Shown: positions 45,822 to 57,765 of the stretch, piece after piece
Layout of the letters: each line of letters opens with the position of its first letter
How positions within the stretch are numbered: position 1 is the first letter of the stretch
Assembly (NCBI GenBank): GCA_034440615.1
Contig: JAOTOM010003658.1
Location: 103,501-167,500, forward strand
Length of the DNA stretch: 64,000 nt
Direction: 5' to 3'
Source: Ashinkailepas kermadecensis
Taxonomy: Eukaryota; Arthropoda; Thecostraca; Neolepadidae
The notes under the pieces: model-generated
What the model was told of the DNA's origin: nothing
Databases searched by the model: none
What the model saw: the letters and a program-made list of their open reading frames with translations, nothing else
Translations under genes and position numbers: made by a program

Positions 45822-46143
45822 TAAATTTAATCCGCGTTATTGCTGGGGTGGCTTTATGAACCAGGGTTCTATTGCTAAGTAGAGCTTGTTGCGTGAACCC
45901 TGGCTACACCACCCGATCCATTAATTCCAGATCAACGGCAGAATTTTGACCGAAAGTTTAACGTGCCGTCAATGCACCGACACGGCCGCCCGGTAGCTCG
46001 TCCCCGGCCTTATCGGGCCAGCTGCCAGCTGACTCTCCCAGCCGGGGGCTAAATGCGAGCGCGTGAAGCGACTCGAACCCTGTGTTGCCAAGACAGGGGA
46101 GACAAGTGCAGGCCAGCGCTCTAACCAACTGAGCTACTGGGCC
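45822..46143 (-). mobile_element. tRNA-derived SINE (second family), nested in the hAT-like element
   Basis: On the minus strand the head reads CCCAGTAGCTCAGTTGGTTA (A box), then GGGTTCGAGTCGC (B box), with a long anticodon/variable part. The body contains CCAGCTGGCAGCTGG-type sequence, CCGTTGATCTGGAATTAATG and GGTTCATAAAGCCACCCCAG, ending in a poly-A tract of ~21. A short flank similarity (GGAGGCCC) may be the target duplication. It inserted into the hAT-like element. Confidence 0.85.
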
Positions 46144-47690
46144 TCCTCTTGCTTTTTAGGCTCTTAGTATGGTTCCCGAATGGGAACATGATTTCATATT
46201 GATGTCTTGTTTGTTCTTGGCATGGTGCATAATTTACGCAAAGCGTAATAGCAAGAATCTTTTTTTTTCGCTGAGAACCGAGCCATACCAGGGTATAAAT
46301 AAGCAAATGTAGATAAATACGTCAGTGCCAAAACAAACCAATATCTTTATGCTTTATCGACGAGAAGAATCTTCCCGCTGGCCTCTAGATTGTAGCGAGC
46401 TGGTGGGGCTCGTGCTGAGCATATCTTAAAGATGTCTCCCATTGATCAACCCACTTCTTTGTCCACCAAGTTTAACTGAATATAGCTAGGTTCATCACTA
46501 CTGTTAGTCATTCCCACCAGCTTGATCTCATAAACAAACTTAAACGATTATTTCTCAGTCCCAGGACGACAATTTCGCGAAGGTGACAACGAGAAGTGGA
46601 TTGAATTGGTTTTCTGATCGTCATCTTAGGGATTTATTTATTTTTATAACATTTGGTGTGGCTGCAAGGCACTTGGCACAGAAGCTAAAATAATAAATAC
46701 TCCGCGAATAAATTGACGGCAAGAACAAGCATTCAACAACCATGCATCAATGGTAATGCAACAATGTAACAATGACAATGCATAAATAATGCAAAACCTT
46801 CGAATTCCACGGCGTCACGCCCATGGTTATCGCTGTGCTGTACCCTTTTGTAAATTATGTCGTTGAGAAGCTGGGAAGCTCTAATCTTGCAGGCTGTAAT
46901 CACAGAAGACAACTTTGTAGGAAGAAAATACATTTTAAAGCATCATTACTCCCATTTCATATGGGGCATCGGCGTTGTTTTGTATGCTTGTGAGGGGGAA
47001 TTTTCCCCCGCAATGTTGGCTTTGCTCCATGGGCGTAAGTTTCTGAAAATTATTGGGGGACCAGTGACGCACCTATATTTGCGTCAAGGGGAGGGGGAAA
47101 ACGTATTTGGAGGGGGTCCAACTACTGAATAAAGTCTTCCGATTTCGACCACCATTTTGTCAAAGGGGACCTTTTTAAATAAAATAATTAGTGATCAACT
47201 GAATTATCCTGTGGAGGGGCCTAATCTACCACTATCGCTTCTGATTCGTCGGATTTCAACCCTAGCTCCCACAACCTGTTCAAATGTATTCTTTTGGTAT
47301 CCCTTGATAGGTCACCTCGCACTGCTGAAATTACACCTACGCAAGTCAATTTAAAATGTAAAATTTCCCAATTTCAGACATTCCAGTTCATAGTGCCTGG
47401 TCGCCACGACGCCAACGTTAGTGCACGTGCACACCCATCTTGCGCATTCGGCGCATTCGCCACACTTTGGGCGATGCTACGGATTCTGCTGGGCCTCCTA
47501 CGCTTTGCTAATTGCTGCCACATGATAGACTTGCGCCATATATGACGTGATAAAATGCTTCGTATGGGCGTTCGCTGCGAAAATTCGATTATTTAAATTC
47601 AATCATTAGTTCCCTACTTATCATATTTTATGGTGAAGAAATGCGGATACCCGCTGAGCTTTGATGCACCTCATATCTTTGATTAAACAT
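46144..47690. other. Anonymous interior of the hAT-like element
   Basis: No open frame with transposase motifs. Near 47020-47110 there are G-run phrases (ATTATTGGGGGACC, GGGGAGGGGGAAAACG) like other element remnants in the window. Confidence 0.5.
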
Positions 47691-47699
47691 GCTTCCAGG

Positions 47700-49700
47700 T
47701 TGGCTACCGAACCGAGGCCCTGTCTGAGTGTACTTCTTTGGACCCGTTTCGTATTTCTTCGTCTACGGATGTGTCTTAGGGCTCCAATTTATTTGTGTTA
47801 GAGACCCAACGCATTTTCGAAATCCCTGCTCGTTTTAGGGTTTTGTTGCTTTTTTTGTGTACCGAATATTTTTTGTTGTTGTCGGGGCGCTTTCAAAGAT
47901 CTCGATGTGTTTACTTAGTGCCCGGTATTTTGTTTTCGATTCGGGACCATGTTGCTTTTTGCGGCCACAGCCTCTTTTCAGGCCCTTGTGTGGTCGTATG
48001 GCCCCTGTGTGCCTTGAGAGCTTCAGGTGTTTTTTTTTTTGTTTTTTTTAGAGTTCCCGTTATATATAGTTATGGCTACAACGCATGTTTTCGGACTCTG
48101 CCGCTTTTTGCGAGACTGCGCTTTGAGGGCCAGTCGCATTTTCGGTCCCCGTTGTGCTCTTAGGGTCCCGCTGTGTTTATTTGGGGCTTCTGACGCACAT
48201 TTGTGGGGCCCCAGTACGATTTTGAGGCTTCGGTGCGATTTTTCTGGGTCCCAGCGCGACGTATCGCGCCCAGGCGCGTGGTTCCGGAACCCAACGCCAG
48301 TTATCTGGGCTCAACGCGATTTGTGTGGATCTCTTCTGAATTTTCTTTAAATTCCGAATCCCGCCCTGACTTTTCGAGTCCCTGGCGCCATGTTTTTGTA
48401 TCTCACCTCGATTTTCTTCGAGCTCCGGTATGTTTTTCGATGCCGTATGCGATTTGTCAAGGCATCTGATCACACGTTCGGTGCTCCAGAACCATGGTCC
48501 TGACCCGGACTTTTTTGCAATCCCTCCTGATTTTGGAGGGCTCCGGCTTTATTTTTCGGATACCGATGCGACTTTGGGGGTCACACGGTGCCTATGTGGG
48601 TCCCTAGACGCCAATTGTTGGCAGCCCCGACGTTAATTTTTGATGCCCAGACCAAATTTCTGGTACTACCAATGGGAATTGTGGGTCCGAGCGCGAAATT
48701 TGGTGGGACCGGTTCGAGTTTGCGGGGCGCATTGTACTTAGCTGTGACCCCAACGCGATCTTGGCGGTTCCTGTTGCAGATTTTCGTGCCTCGGAGCGAG
48801 TTTTCTTGGGCCCGACGTATTTACTTTGAGCCCCTACGCGAATTCTGGTGGACCGACGCGAATTTGTGTGGCCCCAGCGCGACTTTTGGGGGCCTCGGCT
48901 CGATTCTTGGGAGCATATCCCTCTTAGGAGGGAGGGGCCATTTGGCCCTTCGATATGTCACTGCGGCCACCGAAGGACTTTTTTCAGCCGATGGCACCTT
49001 TCGGAGTATAAATGCCCTCCGGGTAATTCTTTTCCGGACCTGTTCTTAATTTGCCGGTGCTGGGGTCGATTCGATCGAGTCTCGGTGTGAATTTTTGGAC
49101 ACCGAGTTCTATTTTTTTTATAGGTCCTTATGTGATATTTTTGGGTCCTGGTACGATTCTTCGGTCTCCAGGTGCGATTTTTTTGGTGCCCTGACACGTT
49201 TTTTTCCAGTGCCCAACGGTTTTTTTTGGGGGGGGCGACTTTGACCCGATTTTTTTGGTCGCTGAGTGACATTCCGGTTGATAATTGATTTTTGGGGCAG
49301 CTGCAACCTTTGGGGTCCAGGCGCGACTTTTTTGGTCCCCAGTGAGATTTTCGAGGGATGCGACGCGACTTTTTTAGTCCAATGTAATCTTTTGTGTCCC
49401 GTCGTCATTTGCTTGGATCCCAAGCGCGAGTTTTAGCGACCTCGACACTTTGTGGGTGTCCAATACGTTTTGGATGCTTTCGGTGTCATTGTTGGGGCCC
49501 CAGAGTGATTATCCATGTCCGGATTGTTTTTCGTTGCCCGGCTTCATTTGTGTCCCAATGATACTGTTGGGGAACGGTATGACCTATCGTGCCCCAAGCG
49601 TGATTTTCATGATCCGGGCGTGAATTTTTGGTACCCTCAGCTCAGCGAGATTTTCAGGGGCCCCGGCCGGTCTTTTTGAGCCCATATCGTGATTTTCAAG
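47700..49700. repeat. Degenerate ~30 bp repeats (TTTTTGGGTCCCNGCGCGA-type)
   Basis: Phrases such as GGTCCCAGCGCGA, GGCCCCAGCGCGACTTTTGG and GGTGCGATTTTTTTGG recur every ~25-35 bases for 2 kb, strongly diverged. They generate long G/T-biased frames without motifs. Confidence 0.75.
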
Positions 49701-49704
49701 TACC

Positions 49705-51640
49705 CCCCTAGTAAAAAAATCCTACAGGATTGTCCTGCACAATTGTGCAGGACAGCGTCTTGAAGGATCCTGCAGGATTCTGTGTGAGATATTGATACAA
49801 GGATACTACAGGATCCTGCACATAAATCCTACAGGATCCTGCACATAAATCCTGCAGGATCCTACATATAAATCCTGCAGGGTCCTGCAGGATCCTTCAC
49901 ATAGATCCTGTGGGATTCAGAACTGTTCTGCATGATCCTTCACATAAATCATGCAGGATCCTTCACATAAATCATGCAGGATCCTTCACATAAATCTTGC
50001 AGGATCCTTCACATAAATCCTGTAGGATCTATGGCTGACCTGCAGGATCTTGCGCATAAATCCTGCAGAATCCTTCACATAAATCCTGTCATATCCAGGA
50101 CTGTCCTGCATGATCATGCACATAAATCCTGTCGGATCCAATGCAGCGCCTAGGTGCGTGGGCATGCGTAGGATCTGGGAAAGCCACCAGGGGGAAGAGG
50201 TACCATGATGATGGCAGGTAATGGATGAGAGGTACCATGGTAGTGTTCAGGTAATGGAGGAAAGGTAATGCTGGTTAGTCTGAAGCCAGGGAGGTACTGT
50301 TGCCAATTGACACCCATGCAGTGTGCTATATCTGATCGGCACCTCCACCTAAGCGTGGACGACCTCCAGAGAGTTCATCCCAGAGACACGAGATGGGAGA
50401 TTTATTCAGCGGCGTGCCGGCACAATAGGTAACCAAACTGTTGAAGCCTGAAACCTAGTTATTACATTGAAGAACGAAGATGTCGAAAAGTACATGCATT
50501 TGTGAAAGCGTACAAGTCAGTCCGTTGAGTGAAGTAGACAGCTATTATGGCAGATGGCTATTGGACACAGAGCATTAGAGATAAGCAGAGAAACAAGCAA
50601 TAATTGACATGGTTAAGCACGTTTAATGATACTGTCATCTTACATCAAAGGGTGAACCTTAAGTACACCACATCGTCTAATAGATGGCAGCACTCGCGCA
50701 CAGCAGTCAACCGGCAAGCATGCTGGTGCTCTCACTCGCGCTCCACAACACCACAACTGTCCTGTAGGATCCTACATGATCTGTCACATAAATCCAGTAC
50801 ATCCAGGGCAGTCCTGCAGGATCATGCACATAAATCCTGCAGAACCCTTCACATAAATCCTGTCAGATCCAGGACTGTCCTGCATGATCCTGCACATAAA
50901 TCCTGCAGGATCCTTCACATATATCCTGTCGCATCCAGGGCTGTCCTGCAGGATTCCTTACACTTATCGTGTTGGATCCATGACCATCCTGCAGGGTCCT
51001 GCATAGCAATTGAATGGGAGCCTACAGGATCCTGTGGTATCCTGCATATAAATCCTATAGGGTCCTGCACATAAATCCTGCACGTTCCTGGACATAAATC
51101 CCACAGGGTCCTGCACATAAATTTTGTTGGATCCTGCACATAAATTTTGCTGGATCCTGCATGTGAATCACACAGCATCCTGTACCTGAATTGTACATGA
51201 CCCTTCATGGTTTTGTGAAGGATCTTGCATGATTATTGTCAGAATTCTGCACAATAAACCACATGATCATGTACAGTAGCCATGCACTCAAACCTTCTCG
51301 GAGGGGCGCCTCTTCCCGGCCGAAGGGGCGCCAGCTTCCATGGGGTGGGAGCACATGCTCCCAGCTCCCCTCCCCAGATATGTCACTGATAACTGCATCA
51401 CATCAAACCTTTAAGACGGACCTGAATAGATATCTGTAAAATCCTGCAGGACAGTCATGCATGTCATTGGAATCCTGCAGGACAGTCATGCATGACATTA
51501 CAATCCTGTAGGACAGCTTTCTATATTTCTCAAATCCTGCAGGGTTGTCCTGCAGGATCGCATGTCTGTGCAGGAGTGTCTGCGGAAATGTACAGGATCC
51601 TGTAGGATCGTGAGGATTTTCTGAGAATCCTGTAGGACTT
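49705..51640. repeat. Degenerate self-complementary repeats (ATCCTGCAGGATCCTGCACA-type)
   Basis: Units of about 22 bp in which TCCTGCAGGA is itself palindromic, mixed with CACATAAATCC. Present at 49705-50135 and 50755-51640, with unrelated sequence (50136-50755) between. The whole can form many hairpins. Confidence 0.85.
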
Positions 51641-51649
51641 TTTCACTAG

Positions 51650-54480
51650 GGCCGGCACGGCTCCTGCCATTTCAGGTGCTTCTAGCAAATTATAGACCAC
51701 CTCTCGCGTCTTAGGGGTCTCGTCTCATTTCCTGGAGCCTCTTTAGCGGCTTTGGACGTCTTCTCGTGCGTCCTACCCTCCTCCATATGCAATGGTCCTC
51801 CTCTCCAGTTTTGGAGGGCCTCCTCCCACATCCTGGGGCCCCTTTAACATGGCATGGGACTTCCTCTCATGTTCCAGGGGCATCCTCTGCCAAATTAGGG
51901 GCCTCCTGCCACGCCTCGTGGGCCTCCTCCTTTGTCCTCGCAAAGCTTCCCCGTCTTGAGGGATCTTCAATTTTGGAAACCTCGCCTCCTTCCATACCTG
52001 CTACCTACTGCACTCCCATTGTAAGGGCCTTCTCTCATTTCCTGGGAATTCCTTCCGGTCGTCGGGGCCTCATTCGGCCCTGGATACCTCCTACTGCATC
52101 TCGAGGGACTCCTCTCCAGTCCGGCAGGGGCCTCCTTTTCTCTTCTGGAGGCGTATATCTTTTTCAAATTAGGGGCCTCCTCTCACGTCTTCGGGCCTCC
52201 TGTTCTGCGTTTTGATTCTATCTTTGCCCATTTTAGGGTTGGCCTCTTATCTCCTGGGGGACTCCTGTTCTCTCTTAGGTGCCTCCTCTTCCAAATTACA
52301 AGCAACCTTTCCTATCTCAGTTACCTTGTCAATTCCTGGTGACCTTCTTACCCGTATTGAAGCCTTCTTTCTCGCCTGGGAGCCATCCCTCTTATCTAAT
52401 TGCCCTTCTCTCCTTTTTTTAGGAGCTTCCTCGTTCATCATAGGTTCTCTTTTCCAATCTTATATCGTCCTCTTCCGAATTAGGTGCTTCATGCCACTTT
52501 GCTGGATCATCCTTTTCTATCTTGGTGGAACCTTACCCGTTTTGGGGACTGCTTTTGCGTCTCCGAAACCTCATCTCATATCCACTGGCTTTCTCTTCCG
52601 TCTTTGGGCCTCCTCTCATTTTCTGAGGTTTCCCTTCCGTATTGGGCCTCCTTTGCAATCATGGGGGCCTCCTTTGCAAACCTGAGGGTCGCCTTTGCAA
52701 TCCTGGGGCCACCTTTGCAATCCTGGGGGCCTCCTTTGCAATCCTGGGGGCCTCCTCTGCAATCATGTGGGCCTCCTTCACAATCCTGCGGGCCTCCTTT
52801 GCAATCCTGGTGGCCTCTTTTGCATTCCTGGGGCCTCCTTTGCAATCCTCGAGTCCTCCTTTGCAATCCGGGGGCCTCCTTTGCAATCCTGGGGTCTCCT
52901 TTGCAATCATGGGGCCTCCTTTGCAATCCTGGGGGCCTCCTGTGCAACCCTGTGGGCCTCCTTCGCAATCCTGAGGGCCTCCTTTGCAATCCTAGGGCCT
53001 CCTTTGCAATCCTGGAGGCCTCCTTTGCAATCCTGGGGTCTCCTTTGCAATCCTGCGGCCTCCTTTGCAATCCTGCGGCCTCCTTTGCAATCCTGGGGGC
53101 CTCCTTTACAATCATGTGGGCCTTCTTCGCAATCCTGAGGGCCCCTTTGCAATCCTGGGGGCATCCTTTGCAATCCTGGGGGCCTCCTTTGCAATCCTGG
53201 AGTCATCCTTTTTAATCATGGTGGCCTCCTTTGTAATCCTGGGGCCTCCTGTGCAATCATGTGGCCTCCTTTGCAATCCTGGGGGCCTCCTTTACAATCC
53301 TGTGGGCCTTCTTCGCAATCCTGAGGGCCCCTTTGCAATCCTGGGGGCATCCTTTGCAATCCTGGGGGCCTCCTTTGCAATCCTGGAGTCATCCTTTTTA
53401 ATCATGGTGGCCTCCTTTGTAATCCTGGGGCCTCCTGTGCAATCATGTGGCCTCCTTTGCAATCCTGGGGGCCTCCTTTGCAATCCTGGAGTCCTCCTTT
53501 GCAATCCTGGTGGCCTCCTTTGCAATCCTGGGAGCCTCTTTTGCAATCCTGTGGGCCTCCTTTGCAATCATGGGGGCCTCCTTTGTAATCCTGGAGGCTT
53601 CCTTTGCAATCCTGGGGCATCCTTTGCAATCCTGGGGCCTCCTTTGCAATTCTGGTGGCCTCCTTTGCAATCTTGAGGGCCTCCTTTGCAATCCTGGAGT
53701 CCTCCTTTGTAATCCTGGTGGCCTCCTTTGCAATTCTGGGGGCCTCCTTTGCAATCCTGGGGGCCTCCTTTGCAATCCTGGGGGCGTCCTTTGTAATCTT
53801 GGAGGCCTCCTTTGCGATCCTGGGGGCCTCCTTTGCATTCCTGGGGGCCTCCTTTGCAATCTTGGAGTCCTCCTTTGAAAACTTGGGGGCCTCCTTTGCA
53901 ATCCTGGGGGCCTCCTTTTCAATCCTGGGGGCCTCCTTTGTAATCCTGGAGGCCTCCTTTGCAATCCTGGGGGCCGCCTTTATAATCCTGGAAGCCTACT
54001 TTGCAATCCTGGGGCCTCCTTTGCAATCCTGCGGGCCTCCTTTGTAATCCTGGAGGCCTCCTTTGTAATCCTGGGGCCTCCTTTGCATTCCTGTGGGCTC
54101 CTTTGCAATCCTGGAGTCCTCCTTTGCAAACCTGGGGGCCTCCTTTGCAATCATGGGGGCCTCCTTTGCAATCCTGGGGGCCTTCTTTTCAATCATGGGG
54201 GCCTCATTTGTAATCCTGGAGGCCTCCTTTGCAATCTTGGGGGCCGATCCTTTGCAATCCTGGGGGCCTCCTTTGCATTCCTGGGGGCCTCCGTGCCAAT
54301 TGTTGGAACTCTCGTGAGTTCTGGGGCCTCCTATCCTCTGCCAGGTGACTCCTTCTTCAAATTAGGGGCCTCCTCTCACGTCTTGGAGGCCTCCTCTCGT
54401 GTCTCTTCGGCCTCATTGCTCACTTTTTGCCTGTGCATTTCCGGATAGGGGCCTCCTCAAATTTCAGGGGGCGGCCCCCA
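51650..54480. repeat. 21 bp minisatellite (TTTGCAATCCTGGGGGCCTCC)
   Basis: From about 52640 to 54290 a 21 bp unit (GCAATCCTGGGGGCCTCC plus TTT) is repeated some 75 times; to the left the same GGGCCTCC phrase recurs with longer spacers. Longer super-repeats exist (about 53100-53260 is repeated at about 53282-53440). The unit length divisible by 3 yields long false frames on both strands. Confidence 0.92.
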
Positions 54481-54549
54481 AGTTTCACGGCAGGGGGGGG
54501 GGGGCGACTGCCCCCCTGCCCCCCCGGTGGCGACGCCCTTGCCCTGCCC

Positions 54550-54939
54550 TTAACATGCCTGTCATAGCCTGCCCTGGACATGTCTGACATTCATCCACCT
54601 AGAACACGACCAATCTCACAATAGTTTCGCATTTTTATCCTTTTTATTGTTGACACCATGAGCATTAAATTAGGCATCAGTGGCCAATAACAATAAGATC
54701 ATAGTTCGAAGCTTTGTATATTTACTGGTGTTGCCAACAAGTGATTCAACCACATTGCTTTAATGTAACAGCATGCAATGAATGCTAATCATACAAATTA
54801 GTAGGAAGGTTTGTGAACAGCGGCACAAATGGCTCACATAAGTAATCCGGCGCGAAATTTCACAGAACGTTCCGTAGCTGCAGTCCACGAAATATTACAC
54901 GTCACAGTCCACGGAATCCGCGGAATGAAGGAGACAAAG
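54550..54939 (+). repeat. Left inner arm of palindrome
   Basis: Reverse-complementary to 54948-55336. Landmarks are GACATGTCTGACATTCATCC, ACACCATGAGCATTAAATTA and CAGTCCACGGAATCCGCGG at the centre. Confidence 0.92.
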
Positions 54940-54947
54940 AACGCACC

Positions 54948-56215
54948 CTTTGTCTCCTTCATTCCACGGATTCCGTGGACTGTGACGTGTAATATTTCGT
55001 GGACTGCAGCCACGGAACGTTCTGTGAAATTTCGCGCCGGATTACTTATGTGAGCCATTTGTGTCGCTGTTTACAAACCTTCCTACTAATTCGTATGATT
55101 AGCATTCATTGCATGCTGTTACATTAAAGCAATGTGGTTGAATCACTTGTTGGCAACACCAGTAATTATACAAAGCTCCGAACTATGATCTTATTGTTAT
55201 TGGCCACTGATGCCTAATTTAATGCTCATGGTGTCAACAGTAAAAAGGATAAAAATGCGAAACTATTCTGAGATGGCTCGTGTTCTAGGTAGATGAATGT
55301 CAGACATGTCCAGGGCAGGCTATGACAGGCATGTCAAGGGCAGGGATGAAATTTGCATTGGTCATTGCACAGTGAACATGCCGACAGCGGACCGACGTCG
55401 TTCCGCTATCTGGACGCCAGTGGCCCTCTGTCGGCTGAGGAGTGGAATGTCCGCCAAGCCGATATGCAGCCGAAACCCAGCCAACGTGGGATCGCTGCCA
55501 GGCTGCCGTCGGGACAATTGGGGCCCGCTGTCGGCTGGGTAGTGGGATGTCTGACAACGGCCCGACGTCAGCCGGCCGCTATTGATATACCGAATTCAAC
55601 CCGACATATGTTGATATTCCAGATCAGTATGCTGATGTCGGGCCGAGAGCGGTCCGATGTCGGCATACCGTTTACGAGATGTCGAGCTCGCCCCGATACG
55701 TGCGGACAGCGGGTCAACATCGGCAAGTTTACTGGGTGGAGATGCAAATAATCGCAAAAAGAAGTTTCTGAAGGTAGTGTCTAGCTTACTGATAATCCTT
55801 AACGTTACTTTTGATGTCAACTCAGCACCTCCTGGTATATTGAAGGTCGTATGCTTTCTTTACACGCAAAATCACCTCAACAGTTGATAATTTGACCACA
55901 CTGCAACGGAAAACCCTCGCCAGTGGGAACATGGCATTTATTAGTGACATCTTCGCACAATCTAGCCCAATCGTAATCCACTCTACAACTTTACTTGCGA
56001 ATTTGCAATGTTTTCCTTGGCCCGCAATTCACTTCCAATGTGCGTCGCCATCTTGGAAGAAACCGCACAGAACGGGGCTGGACAGCTTTTTTCAGTCCGC
56101 GCGTTCCCCGGGGAATCCACGAAATCTGGCCGCGGAATTCATGCGGAATGGACAAAGAACGACAGATGACGTCAGAGTCCACGGAATTCCTGGACGGAAC
56201 GTGACAAAGAACGCG
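54948..56215 (-). repeat. Right arm of palindrome (uninterrupted)
   Basis: Reverse complement of the two left-arm pieces together. It contains the empty hAT target (55328-55350 region) and ends GACAAAGAACGCG at 56215. Confidence 0.9.
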
Positions 56216-56660
56216 ACCTTTATGTCGTATCTAACTGCCAGGCCACGTAAGGCGGTTTTGCACCGGCTTTTTGCTCCCAGGTTCGTGAGCTCAGGAACAA
56301 GATAGAGCGAGCAGACCTAGCATAATGATCAGCATAAATCAGAAGTTATCCAAATTACGAATATCAGCAAATTATAACACAATTTCTTATTGACATGGAG
56401 ACTGCGCTCAGCTCTACACTATCTGGCAGCGGGGGTATGACTGCCAGATAACAAATTGGCGCTACGGTTAAATTAGCGAAGGATGCTGTTTTAAACAAAT
56501 GTCCGGGAAACAGGAGATGAAATGACGACAAAGACATACTGCATCGATGTAAACCACGTTTATGCATCTATACCTGATAAGCCCGACATGCTCGCACCGC
56601 ACAAACAACAAATATTCACACCACAACTCAAGGAATGTGATGAAGGAATGTGATGCTATC
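56216..56660. other. No supported gene
   Basis: Nothing recognised. Confidence 0.5.
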
Positions 56661-56668
56661 CTTCAACC

Positions 56669-57320
56669 ATGCGGGTTGGGGAGCGGCCACTTTTGGCCAC
56701 ACTATATTCCCGGGAGGTGATGCTGAACGGGATGCCGCCACCCAGGATGCATGAGTTTTTGGCTACGTGCCGAGACGGGCAACGCCCGACCCCCGATGCT
56801 GGGGTCGATGCTGGCTGCTGTGAAGGGTCGGTGCGCGGTGTAGCGTCGCTGTCCGCCCGTGTCGTGACCGTCGATTTGTTTGCTAAATTCGCTTAATATA
56901 GTGACAAGCTATTTCGACACTGTGCCGGATACGAGTGCGCCGAGTGCGGTCGTCGCGGCGACGGCGTCGACCGGGTCGGCCATATTTGACGTCCGACTCA
57001 TCGCGGAACACGACGGGACTGGTGACATTGTGGAATGGTCCGCGCACGCCGCGACGTTGTGCGAACTTCTGGACGCGGCGTTGACGTCGGTGGTGCCGAT
57101 GCGGCTGACGGACGGCGCTTTCGCAGTGTGGTCACAGCTGCCAGCCGCGACCGCAGCTCGGCGGTGCGCCAGACGATCCTGGCAGGCTCTCGCGGGAGCG
57201 CTGGACCTCGCTAGCAGCTTGGCGCAGGCGCGCGCGATGCTGAGTGGTGACCTCGCCGCAACGGCAGCGGTGGAGGAGCGCGGCGAGGCACACCCGCGCG
57301 GTCAGCCACTGCATGGGTAA
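56669..57320 (+). pseudogene. Gag-like region (tentative)
   Basis: Two overlapping GC-rich frames (56669-56896 and 56880-57320) directly upstream of the protease. The second has an Ala-rich stretch with WSQLPAATAARRC and WQALAGALDLASSLAQARAM, compatible with a capsid-type helical protein. No zinc knuckle is seen. The call rests on position and composition. Confidence 0.45.
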
Positions 57321-57474
57321 CGACGCCCGCCGAGACCCTCCTCGACCTGCAGCAACCTTGGGCATATTGCTTTCATCTGCCGGGAGAGGGCACCGGGAAA
57401 CGGTATGGGAGATGGCACGTCAGCGCTAGCGCCATCCCCCGCGCCGTGATGAGAGCGCACTGCCCGTCACCCGG

Positions 57475-57765
57475 ATGATCGTGGACTGGCAGGCGTGCAG
57501 CGTACTGGTGGACATCGGCTGCACCGACACAATCGTGTAGGTCGGCCGCTGCCCACAATGGCAGCCGTACCGGGTTGTGATGACTACGGTGAGCGGCGAC
57601 GCGCTCGAGTGCAGCAGGGTCGGCAGCGTCACCGTCGACAACGCGGGCTGTCGAGTGAAGCTCGAGGCCCTGGTGGTGCCGGAGCGACCTATGGGCGTGG
57701 ACGTCGTTCTCGGGATGACCGGCATCACAGCTCTGGGCGGCGTCAGCCTCCGGACGCCAGTCGAT
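57475..57765 (+). pseudogene. Retropepsin-like protease (with stop)
   Basis: The frame reads VDWQACSVLVDIGCTDTIV, in which DIG stands at the place of the catalytic DT/SG. It is followed at once by an in-frame TAG near 57538. The domain continues with GDALECSRVGSVTVDNAGC and ends with VDVVLGMTGI, the flap-distal LG(M/L)DG-type box. The stop and the altered active triad mean it is dead. Confidence 0.75.

Larger units (their letters stand above)
45710..54541. mobile_element. 8.8 kb hAT-like element made mostly of satellite-like blocks
   Basis: Left end CAGTGGCGTCGCCAC; right end GGTGGCGACGCCCTTG (reversed: CAAGGGCGTCGCCACC). An exact 8 bp duplication, CCCTGCCC, lies at 45702-45709 and 54542-54549. 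In the intact right arm of the host palindrome the same site reads TTTCAT, CCCTGCCC, TTGACATGCC with no insert, a built-in empty site. CAGNG ends with 8 bp duplications point to the hAT superfamily. No transposase is recognised; the inside is a SINE, anonymous sequence and three degenerate repeat blocks (47700-49700, 49705-51640, 51650-54480). Both ends contain GGGGGCCTCC phrases, like the last block. Confidence 0.85.
44908..56215. mobile_element. Palindromic (inverted-dimer) DNA element, split by a hAT-like insertion
   Basis: Without the insertion at 45710-54541, 44908-45709 plus 54550-56215 is one long palindrome of about 2.5 kb. The left half is reverse-complementary to 54948-56215 across an 8-base loop (54940-54947). 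Each half ends in similar sequence, GCGTTCTTTGTC then a GGATTCCGTGGACT/GAATTCCGTGGACT box, at both the outer and the central side. Each half thus looks like a ~1.2 kb TIR element, and the whole like a head-to-head dimer. No transposase is visible. The right half carries ~90 extra bases near 55790-55880. The outer target duplication is not clear. Confidence 0.85.

Noticed and set aside
46070..46143. Possible functional tRNA gene on the minus strand
   Set aside because: The cloverleaf is not proper (overlong middle part), and it is the head of a poly-A-tailed SINE inserted in the hAT-like element.
52484..54448. Long open frames on both strands with regular Ala/Ile/Leu/Gly/Pro repeats
   Set aside because: They come from the 21 bp unit, which has no stop in several frames. 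There is no signal for expression.
54829..55058. The same 74-codon protein predicted on both strands
   Set aside because: It is a direct result of the palindrome centre, where both strands read alike. It has no family similarity I recognise.
44908..56215. Polinton/Maverick-type giant element (11 kb with ~0.8-1.2 kb inverted ends)
   Set aside because: No polymerase, integrase, ATPase or capsid frames inside. The spacing is caused by a later 8.8 kb insertion into a 2.5 kb palindrome.
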